This document shows positions 24,505 through 34,100 of a stretch of DNA of 64,000 nucleotides, piece after piece (within the stretch, counting starts at the first letter, position 1; the number at the start of each line of letters is the position of its first letter). Source of the stretch: Streptomyces cirratus (GTDB lineage: Bacteria; Actinomycetota; Actinomycetes; Streptomycetales; Streptomycetaceae). Under the pieces are notes generated by a model. The model worked only from the letters and a program-made list of their open reading frames with translations, had not been told where the DNA came from and did no database searches. The position numbers were made by a program, and so were the translations under genes. Location: the NCBI RefSeq assembly GCF_014650775.1, contig NZ_BMVP01000002.1, positions 1 to 64,000 on the forward strand, read 5' to 3'.

Positions 24505-25932
24505 CTATGTGAGGCCGAGGGCCGGCATCGCGTAGTAGAAGACGAACACCGCCGCGACCACCCACATGGCCACCGGGACGCCGCGGGCCCGGCCGGTCGT
24601 CAGGCGCAGGGTGCAGAAGCTGATGAAGCCGATGCCGATGCCGTTGGTGATCGAGTAGGTGAAGGGCATCATCACCATCGCCAGGAAGGCGGGGACGGCG
24701 ATGGTGAAGTCGCTCCAGTCGATGTCCCGGACCGAGCCGGCCAGGATCAGGAAGCCCACCGCCACCAGGGCGGGCGTCGCCGCCTGGGAGGGGACCATCG
24801 TCGCCAGCGGCGTGAGGAAGAGCGAGACGGTGAACAGGGCGCCGGTCATCACGTTGGCCAGGCCCGTGCGGGCTCCCTCGCCGACGCCGGCCGTGGACTC
24901 CACGAAGCAGGTGGTGGCCGAGGAGGACGTGGCGCCGCCCGAGGCGACGGCCAGGCCGTCGACGAGCAGGACCCGGTTGATCCCGGGGAAGGTGCCGTCC
25001 GGCTTCGTCAGCTTGGCCTCGTCGCCGACGCCCAGGATGGTGCCCATCGCGTCGAAGAAGCAGGACAGCAGCACGGTGAAGACGAACAGGACGCCGGTGA
25101 GCACGCCGACCTTGCCGAAGCCGCCGAACGGGCTGACCTGGCCGACGAGCCCGAAGTCGGGTGCGGACAGGGGGTTGCCCGGCCACTGCGGCACGGTCAG
25201 GCCCCAGGCGGCGGCCGGAAGGTCGGTGACCAGCTGGACGACGACCGCGAGCACGGTCATGGCCACGATGGAGATCAGGATCGCGCCGGGCGTCTTGCGG
25301 ATCAGCAGGGTCAGCGTGAGCAGCACGCCGAGCGCGAAGATCAGCACGGGCCAGCCGTGCAGGTGGCCGCCGGCGCCGAGCTGGAGGGGCACCGTGGTGT
25401 GGGCGACGTCGGGGATGCGGGAGACGAAGCCCGAGTCGACCAGGCCGATCAGCATGATGAACAGGCCGATGCCGATCGAGATGCCCTTGCGCAGGCCGAG
25501 CGGGACGGCGTTCATGACCCGCTCGCGCAGGCCGGTGGCGACCAGCAGCATCACCACGAAGCCGGCGAGGACGACCATGCCCATGGCGTCGGGCCAGCTC
25601 ATCCGGGGTGCGAGCTGGAGGGCGACGACGGTGTTGACGCCGAGGCCGGCCGCGAGGGCGATCGGGACGTTGCCGATGACGCCCATGAGGAGGGTGGAGA
25701 ACGCGGCCGTCAGAACGGTGGCGGTGACGAGCTGGCCGCCGTCGAGCTGGTGGCCGTACATGTCCTTCGCGCTGCTGAGGATGATCGGGTTCAGCACGAT
25801 GATGTAGGCCATCGCGAAGAACGTCGCGAAGCCGCCGCGGATCTCGCGGGCCACGGTCGAACCGCGCTCAGAGATCTTGAAGTAGCGGTCGACGGCGTTG
25901 GTGGGGGCCGCGGCGGGTGCCGAGGTGCTCAT
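24505..25932 (-). CDS. NCS2-family purine permease (AzgA-like)
   Basis: This is a 475-residue membrane protein with about 12-14 helices. Family signatures are EIRGGFATFFAMAYIIVLNP near the N-terminus, AAGLGVNTVVA, FDAMGTILGVGDEA and SSSATTCFVESTAGVGEGARTG. The last is the adenine/guanine/hypoxanthine (AzgA/PbuG) group motif, so the likely substrate is a purine base taken up with protons. The ATG at 25932 has GAGGA upstream. An AT-rich palindrome at 25956-25971 may be its operator. It is convergent with the RHH gene. Confidence 0.92.
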   Translation of the reverse strand: MSTSAPAAAPTNAVDRYFKISERGSTVAREIRGGFATFFAMAYIIVLNPIILSSAKDMYGHQLDGGQLVTATVLTAAFSTLLMGVIGNVPIALAAGLGVNTVVALQLAPRMSWPDAMGMVVLAGFVVMLLVATGLRERVMNAVPLGLRKGISIGIGLFIMLIGLVDSGFVSRIPDVAHTTVPLQLGAGGHLHGWPVLIFALGVLLTLTLLIRKTPGAILISIVAMTVLAVVVQLVTDLPAAAWGLTVPQWPGNPLSAPDFGLVGQVSPFGGFGKVGVLTGVLFVFTVLLSCFFDAMGTILGVGDEAKLTKPDGTFPGINRVLLVDGLAVASGGATSSSATTCFVESTAGVGEGARTGLANVMTGALFTVSLFLTPLATMVPSQAATPALVAVGFLILAGSVRDIDWSDFTIAVPAFLAMVMMPFTYSITNGIGIGFISFCTLRLTTGRARGVPVAMWVVAAVFVFYYAMPALGLT

Positions 25933-25955
25933 GCGGTCCTCAAAGGGTCATTTGG

Positions 25956-25971
25956 TTATTCATACGAATAA
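25956..25971. promoter_or_regulatory. AT-rich inverted repeat upstream of the purine permease
   Basis: TTATTCATACGAATAA has 6-bp arms (TTATTC/GAATAA) around a 4-bp centre, 24-39 bp before the permease start. It is conspicuous in GC-rich DNA and overlaps the likely -10 region. No regulator can be named. Confidence 0.45.
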
Positions 25972-26158
25972 AACCGGTCGCAGGCAAACCGTTTCAGTAT
26001 GAACAGATGAGGGAACGTGCGTCCATCTCCGCGCGTAGACCCCCCGGACGTGGTGCGGACCACCGCGGACGGCTCCTCTGTGCCTCGCCCCGGCCTCCCC
26101 CCGGGCCTCTCTTCGGCCTCCCTCCGGCCGCCCCGGGCCGCCCGCCTAGACTGGCCGC

Positions 26159-26446
26159 ATGGCGAAATGGACCGCACAGCACGAGGCCCCCGAGCCCCTG
26201 GAGGGCCCCGTCGTCGCGACCGTCGTCGGCGGCACGATCATCTGGTTCGTCCTCTTCCTCGTTCAGCTCCCCTTCTACGGGTGGTTCGCGGACCGGGGCA
26301 TGCTGTGGTGGGTCTGGACCCCGGCGGCCGGCACGGCCCTCGGCCTGTTCGGCATCTGGTACGCCCGCGGCCGCGAGGCGGCCATCAAGCGGCACAAGGA
26401 GCAGCAGTCGGCGCAGGCCGTCGCGGAGCCGCACCCCGAGGTCTGA
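26159..26446 (+). CDS. DUF2530 family membrane protein
   Basis: This is a 95-residue protein with two transmembrane helices (VVATVVGGTIIWFVLFLVQL and WWVWTPAAGTALGLFGIWYA) and a basic C-terminal tail. The PLEGP segment and helix pair match DUF2530, which I recall lying beside NCS2 permeases in Streptomyces, as here (divergent, 226 bp apart). TAGACT (26147-26152) is 6 nt before the ATG, a clean leaderless promoter. A role with the permease is only suggested by position. Confidence 0.75.
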   Translation: MAKWTAQHEAPEPLEGPVVATVVGGTIIWFVLFLVQLPFYGWFADRGMLWWVWTPAAGTALGLFGIWYARGREAAIKRHKEQQSAQAVAEPHPEV

Positions 26447-26555
26447 CGGGGGCCCGCCGGAGCGGCCTGCCGGCGGATGATCCGGATCGTCCCGAAGCCG
26501 GACCTTCCGTCCGCTCGGCGGGTGAAGCGTTCGAACGCCCTTTACCGTCGAGAGC

Positions 26556-29063
26556 ATGACGCAGCGGGCGAAGACCGACACGAACGGACCGGAGCCGGGC
26601 GGTACCGGTGGCGGTACGGGCGGTGGCAGCGGCGCCGGTGGCGCGGCCGCCTCCGGGACGGCCATCGACGCGGGGGCCGAGCTGGACCCCGTCCACCCCG
26701 TGCGTCCCCCGGCGCCCCGGTTCAAGCCGGGTGGTCTGAGCACCGCGGAGGTCGCCGAACGCGTGGCCCGCGGCGACGTCAACGACGTGCCGGTGCGCTC
26801 CTCGCGCTCCACCTCCGAGATCGTCCGGGCGAACGTCTTCACCCGCTTCAACGCCATCATCGGCGTGCTGTGGCTGATCATGCTGCTCGTCGCGCCGATC
26901 CAGGACGGCCTCTTCGGCTTCGTGATCATCGCGAACACCGGCATCGGCATCGTCCAGGAGCTGCGCGCCAAGAAGACCCTCGACGGGCTCGCGGTCATCG
27001 GCGAGGCCAAACCCAGCGTCCGCCGCGACGGCCGGACCGCCGAGATCTCCACCTCCGAGATCGTCCTCGGCGACGTCATCGAACTCGGGCCCGGGGACAA
27101 GGTCGTGGTCGACGGGGTCCTCGGCGAGGCCGAAGGGCTGGAGATCGACGAGTCCCTGCTGACCGGCGAGGCCGACCCGGTGCTCAAGAAGCCCGGCGTC
27201 CCGGTCATGTCCGGCTCCTTCGTGGTCGCCGGCGGCGGCGCGTTCACCGCCACCAAAGTCGGCCGCGAGGCCTACGCCGCCCAGCTCGCAGAGGAGGCGT
27301 CCCGCTTCACCCTCGTCCAGTCCGAGCTGCGCACCGGCATCTCCACCATCCTCAAGTACGTCACCTGGATGATGGTCCCGACCTCGATCGGCCTCATCGT
27401 CAGCCAGCTCGTCGTCAAGAACTCCAACCTCAAGGACTCCATCGCCCGGACCGTCGGCGGCATCGTGCCGATGATCCCCGAAGGGCTCGTCCTGCTGACC
27501 TCAGTCGCCTTCGCCATCGGCGTCATCCGGCTCGGCCGCAAGCAGTGCCTCGTCCAGGAGCTGCCCGCCATCGAAGGGCTCGCGCGCGTCGACGTCGTCT
27601 GCCTCGACAAGACCGGCACCCTCACCGAAGGCGGTATGGACGTCACCGAGCTGCGCCCGCTCGGCGGCGAGGACCGCGCGTACGTCGAGAAGGTGCTCGG
27701 CGCGCTCGGGGAGTCCGACCCGCGCCCCAACGCCAGCCTCCAGGCGATCATCGACGCCTACCCCGACAACGCGGAGTGGCGCTGCACCGAATCGCTGCCG
27801 TTCTCCTCCGCCCGCAAGTACAGCGGCGCCAGTTTCAGCGAGGGCGACGGCGAGAACACCACCTGGCTGCTCGGCGCCCCCGACGTGCTGCTGCCCGCCG
27901 GGGACCCGGCGCTGGAGGAGATCGGCGCCCTCAACGAACAGGGCCTACGGGTGCTCCTGCTGGCCCGTTCCGCCCGCGAGCTGGACGACCCGGCCGTCGC
28001 CGACGGGGTCCGGCCCACAGCCCTCGTCGTCCTGGAGCAGCGGCTGCGGCCCGACGCCGCCGACACGCTGCGCTACTTCGAGGACCAGGACGTCAAGGCG
28101 AAGGTCATCTCCGGTGACAACGCCGTCTCCGTCGGCGCGGTGGCCGGCAAACTCGGGCTGCCAGGTGCCCAGAACACGGTCGACGCGCGCGAACTGCCCG
28201 AGGTGCGGGCCGACATGGCCGAGGTCCTGGACGGCAACGCGGTCTTCGGCCGGGTCTCCCCGCAGCAGAAGCGGGACATGGTCGCCGCGCTCCAGTCCAA
28301 GGGGCACACCGTCGCGATGACGGGCGACGGCGTCAACGACGTACTCGCCCTCAAGGACGCCGACATCGGGGTGAGCATGGGCTCCGGTTCGGAGGCCACG
28401 CGCGCGGTCGCCCAGATCGTGCTGCTGAACAACAGCTTCGCCACCTTGCCCTCGGTGGTCGCCGAGGGCCGCCGGGTCATCGGCAACATCACCCGGGTGG
28501 CCACCCTCTTCCTCGTGAAGACCGTCTACTCGGTGCTGCTGGCCGTCCTCGTGGTCTGCTGGCAGGTGGAGTACCCGTTCCTGCCGCGCCACCTGACGCT
28601 GCTGTCGACGCTCACCATCGGCATCCCCGCGTTCTTCCTCGCGCTCGCCCCCAACAAGGAGCGGGCGAAGCCGCACTTCGTGAGACGGGTGATGCGCTAC
28701 GCGATCCCGGGCGGGGTGATCGCGGCGGTCGCCACCTTCGTGACGTACCTGCTCGCCCGCCACCACTACACCGGGGCGGACAGCCTCAAGGCCGAGACCA
28801 GCGCCGCGACGCTGACCCTGTTCCTGACCTCGATGTGGGTGCTGGCGATCATCGCCCGCCCCTACACGTGGTGGCGGATCGCCCTGGTCGGGGCGATGGG
28901 CGGGGCGTTCCTCCTCGTGCTGGTCGTGCCGTGGCTACAGGACTTCTTCCAGCTGCGGCTGGAGGGCACGGCCTTGCCGTGGACGGCGGTGGCGGTCGCG
29001 GCGGCCGGCGCCGCGCTGATCGAGTTCACGTTCCGCTGGGTCGGCCGGAGGTTCCCGGCCTAG
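26556..29063 (+). CDS. P-type ATPase, CtpE-like (HAD-IC family)
   Basis: This is an 835-residue cation pump. After a Gly/Pro-rich start come the actuator motif LLTGEADP (about 201-208, TGE), the membrane motif PEGL (308-311), the phosphorylated Asp351 in DKTGTLTEG, and the hinge GDGVND (about 590). There is no heavy-metal-binding domain and no CPC motif. The PEGL-type sequence, the overall pattern and the length resemble mycobacterial CtpE, a calcium pump; calcium as substrate is inferred from that. TACCGT at 26543-26548 lies 7 nt before the ATG. It converges with the SH3 gene. Confidence 0.88.
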   Translation: MTQRAKTDTNGPEPGGTGGGTGGGSGAGGAAASGTAIDAGAELDPVHPVRPPAPRFKPGGLSTAEVAERVARGDVNDVPVRSSRSTSEIVRANVFTRFNAIIGVLWLIMLLVAPIQDGLFGFVIIANTGIGIVQELRAKKTLDGLAVIGEAKPSVRRDGRTAEISTSEIVLGDVIELGPGDKVVVDGVLGEAEGLEIDESLLTGEADPVLKKPGVPVMSGSFVVAGGGAFTATKVGREAYAAQLAEEASRFTLVQSELRTGISTILKYVTWMMVPTSIGLIVSQLVVKNSNLKDSIARTVGGIVPMIPEGLVLLTSVAFAIGVIRLGRKQCLVQELPAIEGLARVDVVCLDKTGTLTEGGMDVTELRPLGGEDRAYVEKVLGALGESDPRPNASLQAIIDAYPDNAEWRCTESLPFSSARKYSGASFSEGDGENTTWLLGAPDVLLPAGDPALEEIGALNEQGLRVLLLARSARELDDPAVADGVRPTALVVLEQRLRPDAADTLRYFEDQDVKAKVISGDNAVSVGAVAGKLGLPGAQNTVDARELPEVRADMAEVLDGNAVFGRVSPQQKRDMVAALQSKGHTVAMTGDGVNDVLALKDADIGVSMGSGSEATRAVAQIVLLNNSFATLPSVVAEGRRVIGNITRVATLFLVKTVYSVLLAVLVVCWQVEYPFLPRHLTLLSTLTIGIPAFFLALAPNKERAKPHFVRRVMRYAIPGGVIAAVATFVTYLLARHHYTGADSLKAETSAATLTLFLTSMWVLAIIARPYTWWRIALVGAMGGAFLLVLVVPWLQDFFQLRLEGTALPWTAVAVAAAGAALIEFTFRWVGRRFPA

Positions 29064-29104
29064 GCCGACGCGGCCTGGCCGGGAACCGGCGGGTGAGGGA
29101 GCCG

Positions 29105-29184
29105 GCTCAGCCGAGGTCGTGCTCAGCCGAGGTCGTGCTCAGCCGAGGTCGTGCTCAGCCGAGGTCGTGCTCAGCCGAAGTTGC
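29105..29184. repeat. 16-bp tandem repeat overlapping a gene end
   Basis: GCTCAGCCGAGGTCGT starts at 29105, 29121, 29137 and 29153, all perfect, and a fifth altered copy at 29169 contains the last codons and stop of the SH3-like gene. The repeat therefore grew out of that gene's 3' end. Confidence 0.93.
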
Positions 29185-29554
29185 ACTCGCCCAGGCCCGT
29201 GCGCCACGCGTAGGAGGCGTCCGTGTAGGGCGCGTACACCCAACCGGAGGCGTTGCCGTACCAGCCGGAACTGTGCCATTCGTTGTCGACGTAGTACCAG
29301 ACGTTGCCCTGGTTGGCGATGTTCTCGCCGCGCTTCCAGCACAGGACGTCGACGTAGTCCCCGTTGAAGACGTCCGAGGTGACCTTGCCCGCCGTCGAGG
29401 TGTGGTTGCCGTAGACGCCCACCCCGTGCGAGGTGGAAAGGCGGGTCCACCCGCTGGTGGCGGAGGCGGTGGTGACCCCCGCGGCCAGCGCGCCTACGGT
29501 CAGGGCCGCGACCGCACCGGCCATGGCGCCGCGGCGCCCGAGCGTGAACTTCAT
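29171..29554 (-). CDS. small secreted SH3-like protein
   Basis: This is a 127-residue protein with a signal peptide (basic MKFTLGRRG, a hydrophobic stretch, and a cleavage site near TTASA|TSG). The mature ~98 residues look like a bacterial SH3 fold: GVGVYGNHTSTAGKVTSDVF, GDYVDVLCWKRGENI and NVWYYVDNEW, ending with a Trp/Tyr-rich strand and Cys. Two Cys (VLCW and GECN) may pair. GGAG lies 6 nt before the ATG. The role may be cell-wall or protein binding outside the cell; it has no enzyme domain. Confidence 0.75.
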   Translation of the reverse strand: MKFTLGRRGAMAGAVAALTVGALAAGVTTASATSGWTRLSTSHGVGVYGNHTSTAGKVTSDVFNGDYVDVLCWKRGENIANQGNVWYYVDNEWHSSGWYGNASGWVYAPYTDASYAWRTGLGECNFG

Positions 29555-29726
29555 GGGTTCTCCTGTCGGAAGTCGGCTGCCGGGCCCGTCCACCGGGTCC
29601 GGCGATGGGGCCAACCATCAGCAGCGGCAACGGTGTCCGACAAGGGGGTTCGACGGGCTCGGACGACCCTGGACGGCCCCGGACGGGCCGGTCCGCGCGG
29701 CGCGGCGGAGTTGGCCGGTCGAGCCG

Positions 29727-29756
29727 TTACGGGGCGGCCCGGGACCCTCGTAGGCT
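29727..29756 (+). promoter_or_regulatory. promoter of the HTH-membrane gene
   Basis: TTACGG (29727-29732) and TAGGCT (29751-29756) are spaced by 18 bp. Transcription would start near 29763, giving a leader of about 70 nt to the ATG at 29831. Confidence 0.5.
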
Positions 29757-29830
29757 CCGGCCACCGGGCCGTCGTGGGACACCTTCGGACGGGCCGGTCC
29801 AGGGGGACGCGAGCGGGGGGAGCCGTGTCG

Positions 29831-31114
29831 ATGTCGGAGCGGGACGTGCCGGGGCAGCCGGCGACGGTGGGGGAGTTCATCGGGGCGTTGCGGTCCCTCA
29901 AGGCGGTGGAGGGGCTGTCCCTGCGCGAGTTGCAGCGGCGCACCGGGCTGCCCCGCACGACCATCGCGCACGCGCTGGAGAGGGAGCGGGAGTCGCTGCC
30001 GCCGTGGGACCGGGTCCTGGCGCTGCTGCGGGCCCTCGGGGTGGCCGAGAGCGAGCTGCCGGGGTGGCGGCGGGCATGGACGGGCCTGCGACTGGCGGCG
30101 GACGCCGGCGCGAGCCCCGCGCCCGTCGCGCCGCCCCCCGCGGTTGAGGTCGCCCCGCCGCCGCCGGTCGGGGTCGCCCCGCCCACGGCGGAGGTCCTCC
30201 CGGGCCCCACGGGGGCGGACGGGGGAGGCGAGCCCGCCGACGGGGCGGGGAGAGCCGTACGCGGAGCCCGGCGCGGCCCCACCGTGCGGCGGGTCCTCAC
30301 GCACTCCGCGAGCCTGCTCCTCGGCGTCTGCGTCGGTGTCGGCGCCATGGAGGGCCTGACCGGCGCGGACCCCGCCGGGGGGCCGGCCGGCGTCAAAGTG
30401 GGGTTCCCGGTGGAAGAGCAGCCCTGTCCGCCGCCGACCGCCAATGCGGCGCCCTCCTCGGCGGGGGCCGCCGACGCCGGCCCGCGGACCGGGGACGAGC
30501 CGGCCGCCTGGGTGGCGCGGGCCGCCGCGGACCAGCAGATCCTCGGCGGCACCGACGTGGTGCTGCCGGTCACCAACGCGGTCACCGAGGGAAACGCGCT
30601 CGTCGTCACGATGATGCTGACCGCCACCTGCCCCGGCCCGGTCACGGTGACCGACACCCGGGGGAACGCCTTCCGAATCGTGGCCGACGAGACCGATGCC
30701 CGCCTGCACCGGACGCTGGTCCTCGCCGCCTTCCACGTCCGTCCGCTCACCACGGCGGACTCGATCAGGGTGAAGTACCCGCACGCGAGCAAGTACCACG
30801 TCGCCGTGGACGAGTTCAGCGGGATCAGCCGGGCCGTCGGGTACGCGCAGGCGCACGGCGAATCCGGCCAGACCGCGTTCAGCACCTCGTCGACCCGGCT
30901 CGACTGCGCCGCCGGGGACCTCGTGGTGGGCACGGTCGGCTCCAACAGCGGCACCGCCCCGGTCTTCACCGCCGAGTGGACCGCGCTGCCCGTCCTCAGG
31001 CTGTCGTCCTACCGGCTGTCCACGGCGTACCGGATCGTCCCGGCGGACCAGATGTGCGCCGCCACGGGGACCACCACGTCCCAGTGGGGAGCGGCCGCGG
31101 TGGTCTTCCGCTGA
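29831..31114 (+). CDS. HTH - transmembrane - extracellular beta-sandwich protein
   Basis: This is a 427-residue protein with an unusual order. Residues 10-85 form an XRE-like helix-turn-helix unit (LSLRELQRRTGLPRTTIAHA, about 29-48). A Pro-rich linker (91-150), a transmembrane helix (about 155-176, HSASLLLGVCVGVGAMEG) and an extracellular domain of about 225 residues rich in strands (VTVTDTRGNAFRIVAD, KYHVAVDEFSGI, AGDLVVGTVGSNSG) follow. The C-terminal part resembles surface beta-sandwich modules. ATG 29831 is chosen over GTG 29825 because GGGGGAG ends 8 nt before it. It may sense something outside and act on DNA at the membrane; that is inference. Confidence 0.7.
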   Translation: MSERDVPGQPATVGEFIGALRSLKAVEGLSLRELQRRTGLPRTTIAHALERERESLPPWDRVLALLRALGVAESELPGWRRAWTGLRLAADAGASPAPVAPPPAVEVAPPPPVGVAPPTAEVLPGPTGADGGGEPADGAGRAVRGARRGPTVRRVLTHSASLLLGVCVGVGAMEGLTGADPAGGPAGVKVGFPVEEQPCPPPTANAAPSSAGAADAGPRTGDEPAAWVARAAADQQILGGTDVVLPVTNAVTEGNALVVTMMLTATCPGPVTVTDTRGNAFRIVADETDARLHRTLVLAAFHVRPLTTADSIRVKYPHASKYHVAVDEFSGISRAVGYAQAHGESGQTAFSTSSTRLDCAAGDLVVGTVGSNSGTAPVFTAEWTALPVLRLSSYRLSTAYRIVPADQMCAATGTTTSQWGAAAVVFR

Positions 31115-31146
31115 GGGGCGCCCCCCCAGCGGTGGTCTTCCGCTGA
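31097..31146. repeat. 18-bp direct duplication of a gene end
   Basis: GCGGTGGTCTTCCGCTGA, the last five codons and stop of the HTH-membrane gene, occurs at 31097-31114 and again at 31129-31146 (32 bp apart), with GGGCGCCCC words after each. Confidence 0.85.
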
Positions 31147-31167
31147 TGAGGGCGCCCCGCGGGCCGT

Positions 31168-34100
31168 CTAGTCGAACCAGCGGTCTCGGGCCAGTTCCGC
31201 CGTGCGCGAGGGGTCCTCCAGCAGGGCCGCGACCTCGAAGCGGCGCGGCCACTGGCCCGCCGACCAGGCGAGACCCGCCGCGACGCCCTCCAGGGTGGCT
31301 GCGTGCACGGTGCCGTCCGGGGTGCGGCGCCAGTCGAGTTCCGTGCCGCCCGCCACGAGTTCCTCGTGCTCGACGTACGTGAGCGGCGTGGCGGGGCCCA
31401 GCAGGACCCGTACGGACTCCGGGACCTCGTGCTCCTCCCCCGGGGTGGTGACCTCCGCCGGGACGGTGTCCGACAGACGGCGCACCTGGAGCAGCTCCGC
31501 GAGGTCGGCGGCCTGTGCGGGCGCGACCGGCAGCAGGGGCAGGCCCGCGGTCAGGGGCAGCAGGTCCGGGGCGTCGGCGATCAGCGCGTCGGCCGCGTCC
31601 ACCACGCGGACCTCGCCGTCCACGACCGCCCGCAGGTCGTCCGGGAGGGTGACCTGCTCGGGGTCCAGCTCGGCCAGCGCCCCGTAGAGGGCGTGCAGCT
31701 GCCGGTCGGAGACCTCCCGGTCGGGGTCGGCGAGGCGGCCCAGGAGCTCGGCCGCGCCGCCGGGCTCGTCGAGCAGGGCGTGCACGGAGGTCCGTACGCC
31801 CAGGGCCCGCAGCACCTGCTCGTCCTCGAAGCCGGTGGCGTCGGCGGGGGTGTACAGGCCGGCCAGCAGCGGGTCGCCGCCCGCCGCGCGCAGGCCGGCC
31901 GGGCGGCGGCCGTCGAGCACGGGGTGGTCGCGCAGCCACCAGGCGGTGTACGGGCGCACGGAGCGGGTGGTGCCGTCGGGGAGCAGGACGCGCACGGGCT
32001 GGGTCAGCGCGTCGCGCAGCGGGGGCTGGGCGAGCATGGCCAGGGCCTGGGGCCAGCGGTCGTCGTCCACGAGGTCCAGGTCCCGTACGCCGATCAGTTC
32101 GGTGGCCACCGGCGGCAGGGGGGTGTCGGGGAGCTGGTCGAGGAGGTCCTCGCACCACACGTCGACGGCGTCGAGCAGGCCCGCGTCGTCGGGTTCGGCG
32201 AAGTCGCCCTCGCGGGGCTCCAGTTCGTCTGGGTCCAGGACCACATCGGTGGCGCGGACCAGCTGGAAGGTGCCCAGTACCCCGACGGCGGTGAGGGTTT
32301 CGGCGTCCCACCGCTCGGCGAGACCGGCGTCGAGGTACGGGATCTCGTCCTCGCGGACCACCGACGCCAACGGGGACCCGGGCAGCAGCAGTTCGCCCGC
32401 CGGGGTCGGTTCGCCGTCCTCGTCGGGCAGGGCGAGCGCTCCCAGCCACGGTTCGTCACCGGGCTCCAGGGCGGCGTCGCGGACCAGGGTGAGGACCACC
32501 TCGGCCAGCTCGTCGGCGTCCAGCCCGTCCTCGTCCCAGACCTCCCCCGCGTCCAGGGAGGCCGCCACCGCCGCCCGTACCTGCGGGGTCGTCAGGACCG
32601 CGCGCGGGGTCGCCGGGAGCGCGCCGAGCCTCTCCAGCAGCGGGTGCACGGCGTCGGGGTGGGCGACCTTGAGCCCGAGGCGGGCCAGGCTCGCGGGGGT
32701 GTCCGCGCCGGGCAGCAGGATGTGCCGCGGGCCGATCGCGGTGCGGCCGTCGGCCAGCGGCACGGGCAGGCCGGAGAGCCGGTCCGGGTCGACGCCCGCG
32801 AGGCTGTCGTAGAGCCGGTGCCACCACTGCGGGGTCCGCTCGATGCCGGCGATCCGCTCGATGGCGTCACCCAGCGGAAGCCGGCCGACGCCCAGGTGGC
32901 GCAGCTCGGGGCGGCGCTCCAGCCCGGCGGGCAGCAGGGTCGGCAGCACCTCCGCGAGGACCCGTACGGTGTCGGCGCCGGCGCCCTCCACCACCTCCGC
33001 CTCGAAGGGCCGCAGCGCTTTCAGCTCCTCGGAGGGCACGGCGGGCGCGAGGAACGCGGTACGGGGCAGCCGCTGGAGGACGGCGGCGCGCAGGGCCCCG
33101 TCGAGTTCGCTCTTGCCGAGCGGGCCGGGCACCAGGTCGACGAGGCCGGTGCTCACCGGTTCCCAGGAGCCCAGGAGTTCGGCGTAGGCGTCGGCGGCGC
33201 GCTCCACGAGGAAGTCGGTCAGCGGCCCGGGCGCGGGGTGGCGGCGGCTGGTGTCCAGCGGCAGGGACGCGATGAGCAGGGCGGGGATGCCCAGCGGCTC
33301 GTCGGTCGGGGTCGGCGCGTGGACGACGGGCGCGGTGCGCGGGTAGAGGGGCGTGCCCTCGATGTCGGCGGGCACGGCCCAGGTGACCGTCCAGAACGGG
33401 CGCAGCCGTTCCTCCACGGGCCGGTCGGCGAGCAGCGCCGCCTCGATGGGGCCGCTGTGGCGGACGGTGCGCCAGCGGTGCGTGCCGGAGGCGGAGTCCT
33501 CGATGACGGTGTACGGGCCCTCGGTGCGCCGGTACAGCACCCGGTGCCCGGCGGCGGGGGTCTCCACGACGACCTCGCGCAGCCCGGGCAGCGTCAGGAG
33601 CAGCGCGTCGTCGATGCCGGCCAGCAGCCGTTCCACCAGTTCCTCGGCGGCGGCGTCGCGCAGCGGGAGGACCACGACGGTGTCGTAGCCCTGCGGTGCG
33701 GTGCCCTCGGCGGGCAACGGCAGGCGCAGCAGCGGGACGTGGCCGTCGCGGCGGCGCAGCTCGTCGCCGAGGCCGGGGCTGCCGCCCGCGGCGTCCCGGG
33801 CCAGTTCGCGGGCTTCGGCGAGGGACCAGCGGACCCCGCCGTGGCGGCCGAGTACGGCGGGCTCGTCGGTGACGGCGAGGACGGCCGCGAAGCCGACGCC
33901 GAAGCGGCCCACGGTCTCGGCGGAGCCGGCCGCGCCGGCGGGTTCCCGCTTCGCCGAGGCCCGTAGCGTCGACAGCGACTCCACGCCCGCCGCGTCCAGC
34001 GGGGCGCCGGTGTTGGCGACGGCCAGCACCGCGTGGCCGGTCTCCCCGTCGCCGGGGTGCAGGGTGAGGCGCAGCCGTCCCGGTACCCCGGCGCGGGCTG

